The translations under genes and the position numbers were made by a program. Source: Pseudocercospora fijiensis CIRAD86 (lineage: Eukaryota; Ascomycota; Dothideomycetes; Mycosphaerellales; Mycosphaerellaceae). From it: 64,000 nucleotides of DNA. Location of the stretch: assembly GCF_000340215.1 (NCBI RefSeq), contig NW_006921532.1, positions 11,261,501 through 11,325,500 on the forward strand. Reading direction: 5' to 3'. The first letter of the stretch is position 1. Every line of letters begins with the position of its first letter. The notes under the pieces were generated by a model, which had not been told where the DNA came from, searched no databases, and saw nothing but the letters and a program-made list of their open reading frames with translations. Shown in pieces: positions 52,648 to 62,700 of the stretch.

Positions 52648-54134
52648 ATGCTGCTAATAGACATGGGCTACGGCGAGAAGATCCGCGCTCATGGCCAAGT
52701 ACGGAGGGGTTCGGAGCGCAATGGTGTGCCTAGGCTGAAGAAGAGGCCTTCGAGACGGACAACTTATGTCGTGGTTTCTGCTATATGCTTACTGGTGTTC
52801 TGGTTGACGCATCGCTCTTCGGAATACACGTCCAACAGGAGGACCTGGTCCATTGGGAATCATGGCGGAGCTCGCGAGCAATCGAACCCCGAACTTCCTT
52901 GTCGAAATATGCCAGGCGCGAACGAGACATTGGTGATTCTGAAGACTGGCTCTACAGAGATCCAAGACAAGCTCCCTGTACATCTCAACACGACTCTACG
53001 ATGCTATCCACATTCCATGATTTTTAGCGACTACGAGGAGGAGTTTCAAGGGCATCATATTTATGATGCTCTGGAGTTTGTCGATGCAAACATCAAAGCT
53101 GCGCATGGAGACTTTGCTTTATGGCGGAGACTGCAGGAAGGAGGACGCGCAGCTCTGCAGCCTCATGAGCTCAGTGGGACAGCGGCTCGTGCTGGCAGCA
53201 ATTTCGGAAAACAGGACAATCCGGGTTGGAAGCTGGATAAGTGGAAGTTCCTGCCGATGGTGAACAGAACTTTGGCAGAGTATCCAAATATGCGGTGGTA
53301 CGTTTTCGTGGAGGTGGATACATACATTCTGTCACAGACATTGCACAACTACTTGAATACGCTGGACTGGCAAAAATCCTACTACATTGGCGGCCAGACC
53401 TGGATTGGTGATGTCCTCTTTGCGCACGGCGGGACTGGTTTCACCGTGAGTCGTCCTGCAATGGAGAAGGTTATGAAGGAGTTTCAGCAGAACCAAGAGT
53501 CGTGGGAGAGCTTTACGGACATACACTGGGCTGGCGATTGTATTTTAGGCAAGGCGTTTGCGGATTCTGGAACACCACTCACTCAGGCCTGGCCGAGTTG
53601 GCAAGGCGATGACATTGGCAAAATGACTTATGATCGTGCGGAGGGTCCTCATCGTATGTGGTGCGCGCCTAGTGTCAGCTATCACCATTTGACCCCGAGC
53701 GTGGTTCGGGATATGTGGGACTGGGAAATGGAGTGGATCAAGAATACCAGCGTAAGTCGGTATCAAAGAGAGGATGAAGCCTGTGCGTATACTGACGTCT
53801 TGTCCAGGATTACAGCAAGATCCTGTACCACAAAGACGTCTACCGCGAATACGTCCTCCCCCGAACTATCGAAGCACGTCGAGACTGGGACAATCACGCC
53901 GACCAAGACCACGGCCCTGTCGATGACCTGGAAACATGTCGTGCGGTTTGCGTGCAGCACGAAGATTGTCTGCAATACACGCTCAACCAGGACGGAAGAT
54001 GTATGATCGGCCAGAAACCGAATCTAGGCGAGAAGATGAAGGGTATCGAGTCTGGCTGGATGAGCGATCGTATGAGGAAGTTCTACGACAACCAAAATCC
54101 TTGTCGGAATGGAGGAGAGGCGTTTATCACGTAA
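52648..54134 (+). CDS. GT31-like type II membrane glycosyltransferase with PAN-like tail (2 exons)
   Basis: Exons 52648-53751 and 53808-54134; the 56 bp intron (GTAAGT...TCCAG) is phase 0, giving 476 residues. A short cytosolic basic segment (PRLKKRPSRR) is followed by one membrane anchor (TTYVVVSAICLLVFWL, about 40-55): a Golgi type II protein. The catalytic domain shows KWKFLPMVNRTLAEYPNMRW, YVFVEVDTYIL in which EVD holds the DxD-like metal site, YYIGGQTWIGDVLFAHGGTG, SRPAMEK and HWAGDCILGKAF, as in Fringe/beta-1,3-galactosyltransferase-type (GT31) proteins. The second exon adds a Cys-rich segment DLETCRAVCVQHEDCLQYTL ...GRCMIG resembling a PAN/Apple domain. MGYGEK at 52663 is an alternative start. 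Confidence 0.85.
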
Positions 54135-55644
54135 AGACAGATAGAGGCTCAAGTGAGCAAAAGCTTTTGGGAATTGGGAGAGGTGCGTTGGAGGTGAAGG
54201 AGAGCAGGTCTTTGAAAAGAAGAGACCTGCACGGTGTCGGCTTGACGGTCCGCAGTATACACCAAGACGGAGTTCGCGATGGAATAGCATGTTGTGAAAT
54301 GTCAGCGCTCTCGTGAACGGATCTTGTTTCGGCGAATCTCTCCCAAAAAGATCGGCCCGATCAATAGTCGGGATTGCCTCCTGCGTACTGGACCGCTCGA
54401 TGCCGACTTCGTGGGTCTTGGCACTTCCGAATGGAGACATTCCGCACATCGGCTCCACTTCGGCGGCGCTCTTCAATGCCGTACTTGGACTGCGAACCAT
54501 TCTTTTGAAGTACGTCGAGCCTATCTCCGTTTCAGCCCCTTCCTGGTTGAACGCAAGTAGCAGAGGCAGGCACAACACGCACCTTCCACCACCGGATTTT
54601 TAACTAATTATACCTGCTTACTGCTTCTTACGTCAGCAAGGGTCTGAGGACTAAAGTCGGCTAATACAACAAGAAGTCCTTATGAATTTGGAGTATAACA
54701 CAACTAGCGAAGGACAATTCCTCAGATTCGAATGCACGATAATATAACGCGTTGCAGACTATACCCGATTCCTAGAAAGAAGATTGAAGAGGTAGATCAG
54801 AAGATATATAAGGAGCAAGATGTCGTATCTAGATTGCGCCCGGGTCTACAGCCAGCCAAAACCAGCTAGCAGCCAGCAGCTAGCCCTCCTATATAGGAAT
54901 AGTACTACTTCACTATCGGATCGAATGCCTAATACTTAGAGCTTCTAAAGCTGCTAATTCTCAATAAGCTCATCCGCTTCAATGCTCGAGTTAGGAGTGT
55001 TATTATCAGAAGACAGAAGCGATCCGGATGCCATTCGCATAACGTTTCTAACGGAAGGGTGTTTTGTAGTTTTCATTCGTGCATCTTTGCAAATACAGTA
55101 ATCATTGTATAAACAGTTGTCTCCGTTAAGGACTTGCCTAGGTGCGATTCTAACATAACTTTAGCTAAAAACGCGTTGTTATTATACTACAGATATATAC
55201 CTCGTAGCGTATAACGCTCAATCTACAGGATTTGCGACATTTGTCCTCAGGCTCTTTATAGAAGACTTCTTCCAGCCGCTAAACTATAAAGAGAATGAAA
55301 GTGATGACAACCTGCAGTGTGGAAAGTGCGTATATATGGCGGAAGAAGTCACTATAAAGAGCCTGAGAAGGAGGTAGCGTCGAGCTCCTTGTACTTCTCT
55401 TACAAAATCAATTTGTGTCCTCTTGCACATGTGAGACAGCTTCATCCCATCCCTGAATCTTCAGCATGCCGTCTTCAAGCACAAGCACATTGACCGTGCA
55501 CCGTCAAGACAACAACAACACAGCACAGCACATCGAACAAGACCCCATCGAAACTCCCAATCCTACATTCCAACCCGTCGGCCATACACTAACCAGCCAA
55601 AACGCCACTCCCCTGAACCAAAACCATGGCATCACAATCGAACA
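54135..55644. other. Intergenic/relic region with RIP-like stretch and inverted repeat
   Basis: To about 54600 composition is gene-like and both strands hold 96-184 codon frames (54313-54603 plus, 54024-54578 minus) without recognisable motifs. From 54605 to about 55440 the sequence is AT-rich with many TpA steps and no frame, like an old repeat remnant. It contains the inverted repeat listed separately. A plus-strand frame 55466-55744 precedes and overlaps the MFS gene in another phase. Confidence 0.45.
55244..55372. repeat. Imperfect inverted repeat, about 30 bp arms
   Basis: The left arm at about 55244-55273 (TCCTCAGGCTCTTTATAG then GACTTCTTCC) is matched in reverse complement by 55341-55372 (GGAAGAAGTC then CTATAAAGAGCCTGAG) with small indels; the loop is about 67 bp. 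It could form a hairpin in RNA or be the ends of a tiny inverted-repeat transposon remnant. No target duplication was identified. Confidence 0.65.
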
Positions 55645-57005
55645 ATGCTCCAAGACGACTCCGAACCTCTCGACGGAAGAGCCGTCGCCGCCAAAGAATC
55701 CTGGCGAAATCCACAAATCAACATCTTCAGACTCGCCGCCGTGAATCTCGTAAGCAGCACCAAACAACCAATAGCCCCACCATCCTCATCAAGACTAAAA
55801 CATCTCAGGCCTTCTTCAACTTGGGTCTCCACGACGCAGCTTTCGGCCCTTTACTCCCTTCCCTAGAATCCTACTACAACCTAAACTACACAACCGTCTC
55901 CCTGGTCTTCCTCGCCGCATTCCCAGGCTACATGCTCGCAGCCTTCACTTCCGACCGCATCCACTTGAAATTCGGACAACGCGGCCTCGCAGGCTTCGCT
56001 TCACTTCTGCGTCTCTGCACCTACATCGCTCTCGCCTGTCATCCTCCATGGCCCGTGATTTTAGTCTTGTTGATTTTCTGCGGTTGGGGGAATGGGTTGC
56101 TAGATGCGAGTTGGAATGCTTGGGCCGGGGATTTAAACCGTCCGAATGAGATTTTGGGGGTGATCCATTCTCTGTATGGTTTGGGAGCGGCTGTTGCGCC
56201 GTTGATTGCTAGTGCGATGGTCGATAAGTATGGGTTGGCGTGGCATGATTATTATTTCCTTGCGTTGGGGCTCGCGGGTTTGGAATTCGGGAGTGGGGTT
56301 GCGGCGTTTTGGGAAGAGGATGGGGAGAGTTTTCGAGGGAAGAGTGCGAATTCCAGGGGTGAGGGGGGCAGGACGAGAGCGGCGTTGAAGATGCGGATTA
56401 CTTGGACGATTGCGGTGTTTTTGTTGTTTTATGTTGGGGCTGAGGTGGCGTTGAGTGGGTGGATTGTTACGTTTATGCAGAGGGTGAGGAAGGCGCCGGC
56501 TTTTGATTCGAGTCTTACTTCGACGGGTTTCTGGCTGGGGGTTACGGTTGGACGGATTGTGCTTGGAGTTGTTACGCCTAGGATTGGAGAGAGGTGGGCG
56601 ATCGTGGGATATCTTCTCACGGCCATGGGACTGGAGCTGGTGTTCTGGCTGGTTCCGCAGTTTGTTGTTTCTGCTGTGGCTGTTGCCCTCCTCGGCTTCT
56701 TCCTTGGTAAGTTCATGGTCAGTGTCATCGTTCGGTCATGCTCTGATTGGTATTTAGGTCCAATGTTCCCTGCCGCAGTGGTTGTGCTCTCGAAAGTCTT
56801 GCCAAAGCATCTTCACGTTGGAGCAATTTCCTTCACAGCCGCTCTTGGAATGGGTGGTGCGGCTGTTCTCCCTTTTGCTGTCGGTGCCATCGCCAGTGCT
56901 GCTGGCGTGAGAGTGCTCCAGCCGATCATTCTGGCCATTCTAGCCATCAACCTCACCATGTGGCTAACATTACCTCGTGTACCGAGGGACAAGCGGTCAG
57001 AATAG
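55645..57005 (+). CDS. Major facilitator superfamily transporter, fucose-permease-like (3 exons)
   Basis: Exons 55645-55749, 55809-56706 and 56758-57005; the introns are 59 bp (GTAAGC...CTCAG) and 51 bp (GTAAGT...TTTAG), giving 416 residues. The second intron is a multiple of three without a stop, so it can be mistaken for coding; removing it restores FFLGPMFPAAVVVLSK. The product starts MLQDDSEPLDGRAVAAKESW and enters membrane helix 1 at NIFRLAAVNLAFFNLGLHDA. Twelve hydrophobic segments follow, with YMLAAFTSDRIHLKFGQRG at the loop 2-3 site, CGWGNGLLDASWNAWAGDL, LHVGAISFTAALGMGGAAVL, and a short polar tail. This resembles the fungal FucP/BSC6-like MFS subgroup. Substrate unknown. Confidence 0.88.
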
Positions 57006-57096
57006 GGGTCAATCAAGTCGTATTCATCATCAGTTTACGTGGACTACCATACGATCTTGCTTGTAACGCTCAGACGCCATTGTCGAAGGATACGTT

Positions 57097-58372
57097 TTGA
57101 GCTCTGGAATTGCCGGTGTCCGCCTTACTTATCCAGCTGAGCTGTACGGGGCGAAATTGATCTCAGCCTCATATTGCACGCCTGAAGGTCGAGCTTTGCT
57201 AAGCTACACCCCTGGCCTTCTCGAGGCTTCACAGCTCGGCTCTACTCTGTCCGATGAGCTAGTAAGACACCTGTTACGTTCGGGCTCCAAAGCAGCGATG
57301 TCATCAAAAGATAAGGTATCGCGGTCCAGTAAGGCTTGTCCAAATTGCTGCTGGTTAGCAAGATCCAATCAACCTAGGCAAACCCAGTACTACGTATCGC
57401 CCCTACTGGTGCCACTGCCAATGGCATTGATGGCAACACGATCCATCAGGCATTCAAATTGCCACTCAAGATGCGAGAGTACGTGCCACTTGACGGCCAG
57501 GCACTGACTGATTTCCAGCAGTCAATGTATAGCGTAATGTACGTTATTATCGATGAGAAGTCAATGCTGGACCTCACTATCCTGCATTGGATCGATCAAC
57601 GTCTTCGTCAAACCCCACATACAACGAAGGATGTGGTGATTTCCATCAATTGCTTCCTATTGGTGGGAAGCCACTCTTCGCCAAAGCTTCAGATAGGGAT
57701 ACTTCAGAAGCCCTTCGTATTTACTCCTATAAGCGTCAGGTCAACCAGTACAACTACGACAAAATGAAGAGTCATGACAACCCAATTGCTATGCTCAATG
57801 CCGAGAATTTGGCCCAGAGGCTTCCAAAGCGAGTTACGAGACTTGACTCAAAACCTCTGCGTCCAAGCCGGTCTTGTCAATGGGAGCATGAGGACCATAC
57901 GACACATATTCTGGGCCCAAATGCAGCCATGGAAAGGCAACGATGAACAAGAGCACATCAAGACATTGCCGTTGGTATTACTCGTCGAGGTTGACGGCTA
58001 TACCGGCCCATCTCTCAATCAGGGGCTCGATTCAAATTGACAGCTTGGTCTTCCACCGAATGTGGTCCCTATTATGCCAGTCAAGCGCGAGTGGCAGCAT
58101 AACAATAGCCAATCCTCTCGCTGCTCCCGCCGTCAATTCCCGCTTACGATCGCCTACGCTATTACTGTCCACAAATCGCAGGGTATGACTGTACCTGTTG
58201 CAGTGTTGGACATGTTGAAGAATGACTTTACTCCAAGCCTCGCCTATGCAACGTCGCAACCGTGTGGCAGACTCGCGCTGCATCTTCTGTACGATTTCAT
58301 GTTATCGACAAGCACCCTGATCCACAGCTACCAGAGCACTACACTGTCAGCATGCTGCTTGGTGAGGCTTTA
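57097..58372 (+). pseudogene. PIF1-like DNA helicase pseudogene
   Basis: Fragments in all three plus frames follow the order of PIF1 helicases. TGATANGIDGNTIHQAFKLP is preceded by a degraded P-loop area; MYVIIDEKSMLDLTILHWID (Walker B, 57520-57600) is followed after a shift by GDFHQLLPIGGKPLFAK (motif III, about 57640), then WAQMQPWKGN and LPLVLLVEVDGYTGPSL (57960-58010), and after another shift FPLTIAYAITVHKSQGMTVP (58135-58195, motif V/VI region). At least three frame changes and stops interrupt it. PIF1-like genes of this type occur in fungal genomes in many copies, some carried by Helitron-type elements; no Helitron Rep domain or CTRR end was recognised here. Confidence 0.8.
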
Positions 58373-58376
58373 GTCA

Positions 58377-59096
58377 ATGCATGGAACAACCAGTATGTCG
58401 GGCCTACTACCATTGAAGAGACTATCAGATCCTGACTTGGAATGCGGTTCTTCTATGGATACTCTCTACGCCAACCATCAATTCGTCCAGCGCAATATCC
58501 TGAGCTTCATCCACCCAGGCGAGAATGTCCGAGAGGTGGATCTAGTAGCACGTATGACTGAAGCTTTCAATGTTCGTATTGGCGCCAGTCAGCTTGAAGA
58601 TGCTATCGATACTCTCCAGCCTGTCCTGTCTCGCAATGCTTATGTACGTCCCACTCGGCGTACGGTTACACGTCTTCGCCTTGCCGGAGATCCGCAGCCT
58701 CAACTAATCGAGCATATGCAAGCACCTGCTCTAGGGCAGCGTGGGCATGTTATGACGGACCATGAGTTCTTTGCTGCCGTGGCTCGCAATCAGCTACAAC
58801 AGCAGCAATCAGAAGGACTACTTGGCAGCGAGGACATGGCAGAAGATACTCAACAGACACCGGATCAAATAAAGCGGCACCGTGATGTGCCAATGCAAGA
58901 TGAAGAGCTCGATCTTGAGACCCTCCATCAGATCGAGGAAGCTGACCATCTGGCTATGCAGCGACAACAGCAAGAGATATGCGAACAGCCAGAAATGATG
59001 GGCAATGATGCTCTGATCGATGATGCCGATGATCTGGAAGAAGACGATGCTATGAATAAGAGTGGAGAGCTTTGTGATACCGTCTATGTTGAATAA
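58377..59096 (+). CDS. Hypothetical ORF after the PIF1 pseudogene, 239 aa
   Basis: Intact frame from ATG 58377. The first half reads HQFVQRNILSFIHPGENVRE, MTEAFNVRIGASQLEDAIDT and looks folded; the second half is Gln/Glu/Asp-rich and disordered (RNQLQQQQSEGLL, DALIDDADDLEEDDAMNKSG). No family recognised. It directly follows a dead helicase and may be the surviving C-terminal part of a larger mobile-element or helicase-linked protein, or a separate gene. Intactness over 720 bases in such a decayed region is notable. Confidence 0.45.
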   Translation: MHGTTSMSGLLPLKRLSDPDLECGSSMDTLYANHQFVQRNILSFIHPGENVREVDLVARMTEAFNVRIGASQLEDAIDTLQPVLSRNAYVRPTRRTVTRLRLAGDPQPQLIEHMQAPALGQRGHVMTDHEFFAAVARNQLQQQQSEGLLGSEDMAEDTQQTPDQIKRHRDVPMQDEELDLETLHQIEEADHLAMQRQQQEICEQPEMMGNDALIDDADDLEEDDAMNKSGELCDTVYVE

Positions 59097-59272
59097 TTGG
59101 CCTATCAATAGCATCGGAAGCAAAACACACAATCATCAAGCCTGACGTTCACTCAGATCAGACTAGCTGCTATAAAGCTATAAGCAGAGATCGCGATTGT
59201 AACCGGCAATCGCAATCGCTTGTGGCGATCATGCAGATAGTCCAATGATTACCAATAAGCACTTCTCTACCC

Positions 59273-59830
59273 TTACAGGCTGAGCACAAAATCGTGCGCT
59301 TCTTTCTCGCTCAGCCCCTCGAAAACCTCAGCACCCGGCTTCTTCTTCCCAAAACATTCGTAGATATCGTCAGGCTAGGCATGCATATTAGGATCGTCTG
59401 CGTAGTATACTCATCTAACTTCTTACTTACGATCTCGGCGATCAGACCACCGCAGACTAGCCAGGCCGCAATGAATACTAAAGATGTCAGCAGAATCGGG
59501 GCATTGTCAATATAGAAGCCTTACCTGGCCAAGTAACGGCGCCGATGAAGTAAGCCTCTATGCATACCCCGATAGCAAGAGAAATTGTTCCCGCAAAAGC
59601 TGAAGATTGTAAGCAGTTGCTCTAGAACTAAATACCTGCAAGATATACGTACATACAAGCTTCGTAGCGGAACAAGTAATAATTTTTCTTTCGACGATCT
59701 TTGGGGAGTCGCGGACCACTAGTGCATGAGAAGCACTACTAGCGGGAACAAGAGGTTGGTATAATGCGGTAGTCGGTTGAGACACTATCAAGGGAAGCAA
59801 GAGTAGGGAGGAGTTGCGTTGCCACTTCAT
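59273..59830 (-). CDS. Small secreted/membrane protein, four exons, 133 aa
   Basis: Exons 59653-59830, 59525-59599, 59431-59477 and 59273-59374; introns of 53, 47 and 56 bp with GTACGT, GTAAGG, GTAAGT donors and AG acceptors keep one frame throughout. The product begins MKWQRNSSLLLLPLIVSQPT (signal peptide, cleavage after about residue 23), continues with a polar stretch, a hydrophobic segment SFAGTISLAIGVCIEAYFIG, a second VFIAAWLVCGGLIAEI, and a polar Lys/Glu-rich tail (PDDIYECFGKKKPGAEVFEG). Four cysteines after the signal. No family recognised. Such short, multi-intron genes near repeats are typical of fungal effector-like proteins, but with two hydrophobic segments a membrane protein is equally possible. 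Confidence 0.6.
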
Positions 59831-59939
59831 GTTTGCAAGTTGGAACAGTTGTAAGTCTGTAAGGTTCGGAAAGCTCGAACGCGTAAGAGTAAATGGTTGA
59901 AGAAGCAATACGTGCTGTAACTGCTGTCTGGTATTTTAG

Positions 59940-60584
59940 CTCGAGCTGCTATAGCGTAGGGCTTCTTCGACTCGACTTACGCTAGCGAAGAAGTAGGCAG
60001 TGTTAGCGATGGAGTAGCTAGGCCGATAACACACAGCTCTCTGCTCGAGGACGGTAGATACATAGCTCTTCTCGAGCCTGCTGTCGCGCAGGGCTTCGAC
60101 GTATGCTAGCGAAGGAGTAGGCAGGCCGGTAGATGCATAGTTGCGCAGAGCTCGATAGAGTAGGCAAGCCGATAAGATACAGCTCTCTGCTTAAGCCTAC
60201 TATAGGTTAGGTATCGATAAAGCTATAAGCGTATGCCTGTTTCTAGGCATCGTAAGCGTATACCTGTTTCTAGGCATCGTAAACGTATACCTGTTCCTAG
60301 GCATCGTAACCGCTCTGCCTGTTTCTAGGCATCGTAAACGTATATCGAGGTTCCTATCGTGTAATTTTTAGAGATACGGCCTACGACAATAAACTACCGA
60401 GCTCTTCTACCTACCATGTCGTACATTTATGCAAGGTAATAGAGAAAGACTATTCGTGTTCGCTCTTCGCTAAATATCTTATAAAAGTACTTTAGTCCTC
60501 TACGAGTAATGAAGTCTCTACTGCTATAGCGACTCGAACCAAACAATATCTCTACTACTTTAGCTAATCGGCAAGAAGTCTACG
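59940..60584. repeat. Tandem-repeat-rich region
   Basis: Between the two small genes. At 60236-60345 a 27 bp unit (CCTGTTTCTAGGCATCGTAA then GCGTATA) occurs four times at 27, 27 and 28 bp spacing. At about 59950-60190 a longer, looser repeat recurs, with GCTAGCGAAG.AGTAGGCAG, GGCCG.TA and AGCTCTCTGC blocks. No coding potential was seen. Confidence 0.7.
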
Positions 60585-61019
60585 ATGCATACAATTTTGG
60601 CTATTATTCTATTAGCTGCATATTCGAATGCAAGTGCAGTACCAAAGATCGGAACGCAAGCTGTTGACGACCAAGGGCATTGTGATTGCCCATCCTGGAC
60701 CGACTGTTCCGACGGTGTATGTTGCAAGTTCTAAACCTTATAAAGTACTCTGTCTAATTGCTCTAGATTGGTAATTGCGCCAAGGCAGCGATGGAATCAT
60801 GCCATTCACTAATTACGAGTATTGTCTACAATCCCGTTCGCCTCCCTACTCTAGTAAGACTCCTCGATCCAATCTAACATCTAAGTAGTGCATTGGCAAC
60901 AGTGAATATTCGGGTAGATGGCAGGGATGGGCGTAAGTATTCGCACTAACAATCCATTGTTAAGACTAATAAGTAGTAGTGAACCCAACGGGTTAGTCTG
61001 TGACTGCTACTACTTCTAA
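60585..61019 (+). CDS. Small secreted cysteine-rich protein, four exons, 91 aa (effector candidate)
   Basis: Exons 60585-60716, 60767-60823, 60889-60932 and 60977-61019; introns of 50, 65 and 44 bp, with CTAAC/CTAAT branch-like sites in the second and third. Donors are GTATGT, GTCTAC (weak) and GTAAGT. The product begins MHTILAIILLAAYSNASA, a clear signal peptide; the mature part of about 73 residues has eight cysteines in the order CDC, DC, GNC, ESC, SIC, VCDC, enough for four disulfides, and ends in YYF. No known family was recognised. All four exons keep Cys-rich sense only with this splicing, which supports the model. Function unknown; in plant-associated fungi such proteins often act outside the cell. 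Confidence 0.65.
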
Positions 61020-61842
61020 GTCGGGGAAGACAGCGAGAAGCGGCTAAGGGCAATTGGGGATACGGTTGGCTGTGTGGAATTTGGCTTCACCAGCCTATAT
61101 GTCGAATTCAGCCCGCGATGTCGGCCTTTTTGGTATCCACAAATCAACACTCTTTTACCAAATATACGTAGGATAGGTATACCGCATAGGTAGCTATACT
61201 TATAGCACTTTGCAGCAGGCTCTTGAAAGACAGATCTTCTTTGAATGCTGCTGATCCGAAGCTGCGTTCTGCTGTACTGTCGAATGCCTCGTACAGAGAA
61301 AGCCTTGTTGCTGCCGGGCGCACACCTCTCTTGGTATGGGAGTCAGTATTCCATCAACTCTCCGACCACGGCCAACGGAGTCGCAACACTATAGCTGGTC
61401 TCAATCCCAACCAGCCATTCTCACACCTCCTCTTATTCGACATTTCTTCCACATTCTCAAGCTCTTGCCTAAACCTCAACTGTACAGTCTGTCGTTTCTG
61501 TATGGAGTCAATTGAACTTCGACGATGACAGGGTCGCAGGCGCGCGACCGCTGAAGCTGCGATTGGCCGCCAAGTCGTGATGGATTTGACATGCTGTAGC
61601 GGTGATGTGTTGCGAGTATCAGTCGAGGGCTCGTAGCAGTGGAGTTGACATTTGTTTACACGTGTTCCAACAGGAAGGCCTCGTTGTCCGCATTATCTGA
61701 TTGGCTGAAAGTTGCGGAGTTCGGAACATAGAAGTGCCGATACGTGTATCAGGTGAAGAGGTGAGGTGAGGTGCTGCGCTGCAAGTCAAAACAACATGCC
61801 GTCTGAAAGCCTGCGTGATACATACAATTTTCGTCCCCAATT
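61020..61842. other. Intergenic, no supported gene
   Basis: About 820 bases. A 101-codon plus frame at 61223-61528 has no homology or signal features. Short GGTGA repeats occur near 61755-61772. The rest shows nothing recognisable. Confidence 0.4.
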
Positions 61843-62353
61843 CTAGAGTTTTGTGGCGCCTGGGGACTTTTGCTTGCACAGCAACGCGCACGTACAGATT
61901 TCTGGTCTGTTCACTGCCTTCCCGCAGACGTTGCAAGCCTCAAAACCTGGAAACTGGGTCTCAAAAGATACTTTGAACAACGAAGGGATGCGCTGTGCTC
62001 GACTTATTGATGAATAAGTAGCATGATATACGAGGCACTGTTGCTTCAAATGACCTCATCATGCGGGATAACCTTCCACTGCTTCCAGTTCACGAAGCAG
62101 CGACCTCGAAGACCTCCCGAAGCTTGCGTGGGGCCAGGTCATTGGTCGCTTTTCAAATGTTTCGTCATGTGACTACAACTTTAGGCATCCAGGCATTCCA
62201 ACTTACGAGCGCTTCGTAATGCTTGGGTTGCTTGCATAGCAACCTATAGCACATTTTCTGCATGCCGCATTGGGCTCGATGCTCGAATCGGATCTGCTCG
62301 GTTTCGTGTTGATGTCGTTCGACATGGCAGGGGATTTCGATTTTGGTCTGCAT
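61843..62353 (-). CDS. Possible small Cys-rich zinc-binding-type protein, two exons (tentative)
   Basis: ATG 62353 opens a 49-codon exon (62207-62353) ending at a perfect GTAAGT donor: MQTKIEIPCHVERHQHETEQ, QCGMQKMCYRLLCKQ. An exon 61843-61953 in matching phase 0 reads FPGFEACNVCGKAVNRPEIC then TCALLCKQKS and a stop. Together they give about 85 residues with nine cysteines and several His, like a zinc ribbon. The intron of about 253 bp is long for this genome, so an extra exon between them or a wrong acceptor is possible. No signal peptide. Confidence 0.35.
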
Positions 62354-62700
62354 TGATCAGTTGGTCAATGATGTCTTGCAGCTTTGGAGCAAGGCTTGTC
62401 ACCAACGGCATGGAGACAATAAGTTCAGACCGCTCTGGTGTACCTCGTATTGCAGTACTATCCGGACTATCCGACCCCCGCGAACGATTTGGCCTTGACT
62501 AACGGTGAGCAGAGTCCAAAACTCACAAATGTCATCATGCAAATCGACCATGGCCTGGTAATCTGGCTTACATCCCTGAACGAAAGATCGATGACCTAAT
62601 GGGAGGATGGCGGGCATCATGGCATAGCTTGCTTTACAGAGGGTTATATACATACAGGAAGCCGTCCCGAGGCCGCCTGAACCGTGTCCCCTGCCTTCCG
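62354..62700. other. Intergenic passing into repeat sequence
   Basis: Normal composition without a supported gene; the 84-codon minus frame at 62399-62653 has no features. Sequence type changes abruptly at about 62710-62760. Confidence 0.35.

Noticed and set aside
54024..54603. 184-codon minus and 96-codon plus frames 3' of the GT31-like gene
   Set aside because: Opposite strands give equally plausible but unrelated peptides, one overlaps the GT31 coding end, and neither has recognisable motifs.
60236..60345. CRISPR-like appearance of 27 bp units
   Set aside because: Units are directly abutting without unique spacers, so it is a minisatellite.
61223..61528. 101-codon plus frame
   Set aside because: No signal peptide, motif or splice context; codon style resembles random sequence.
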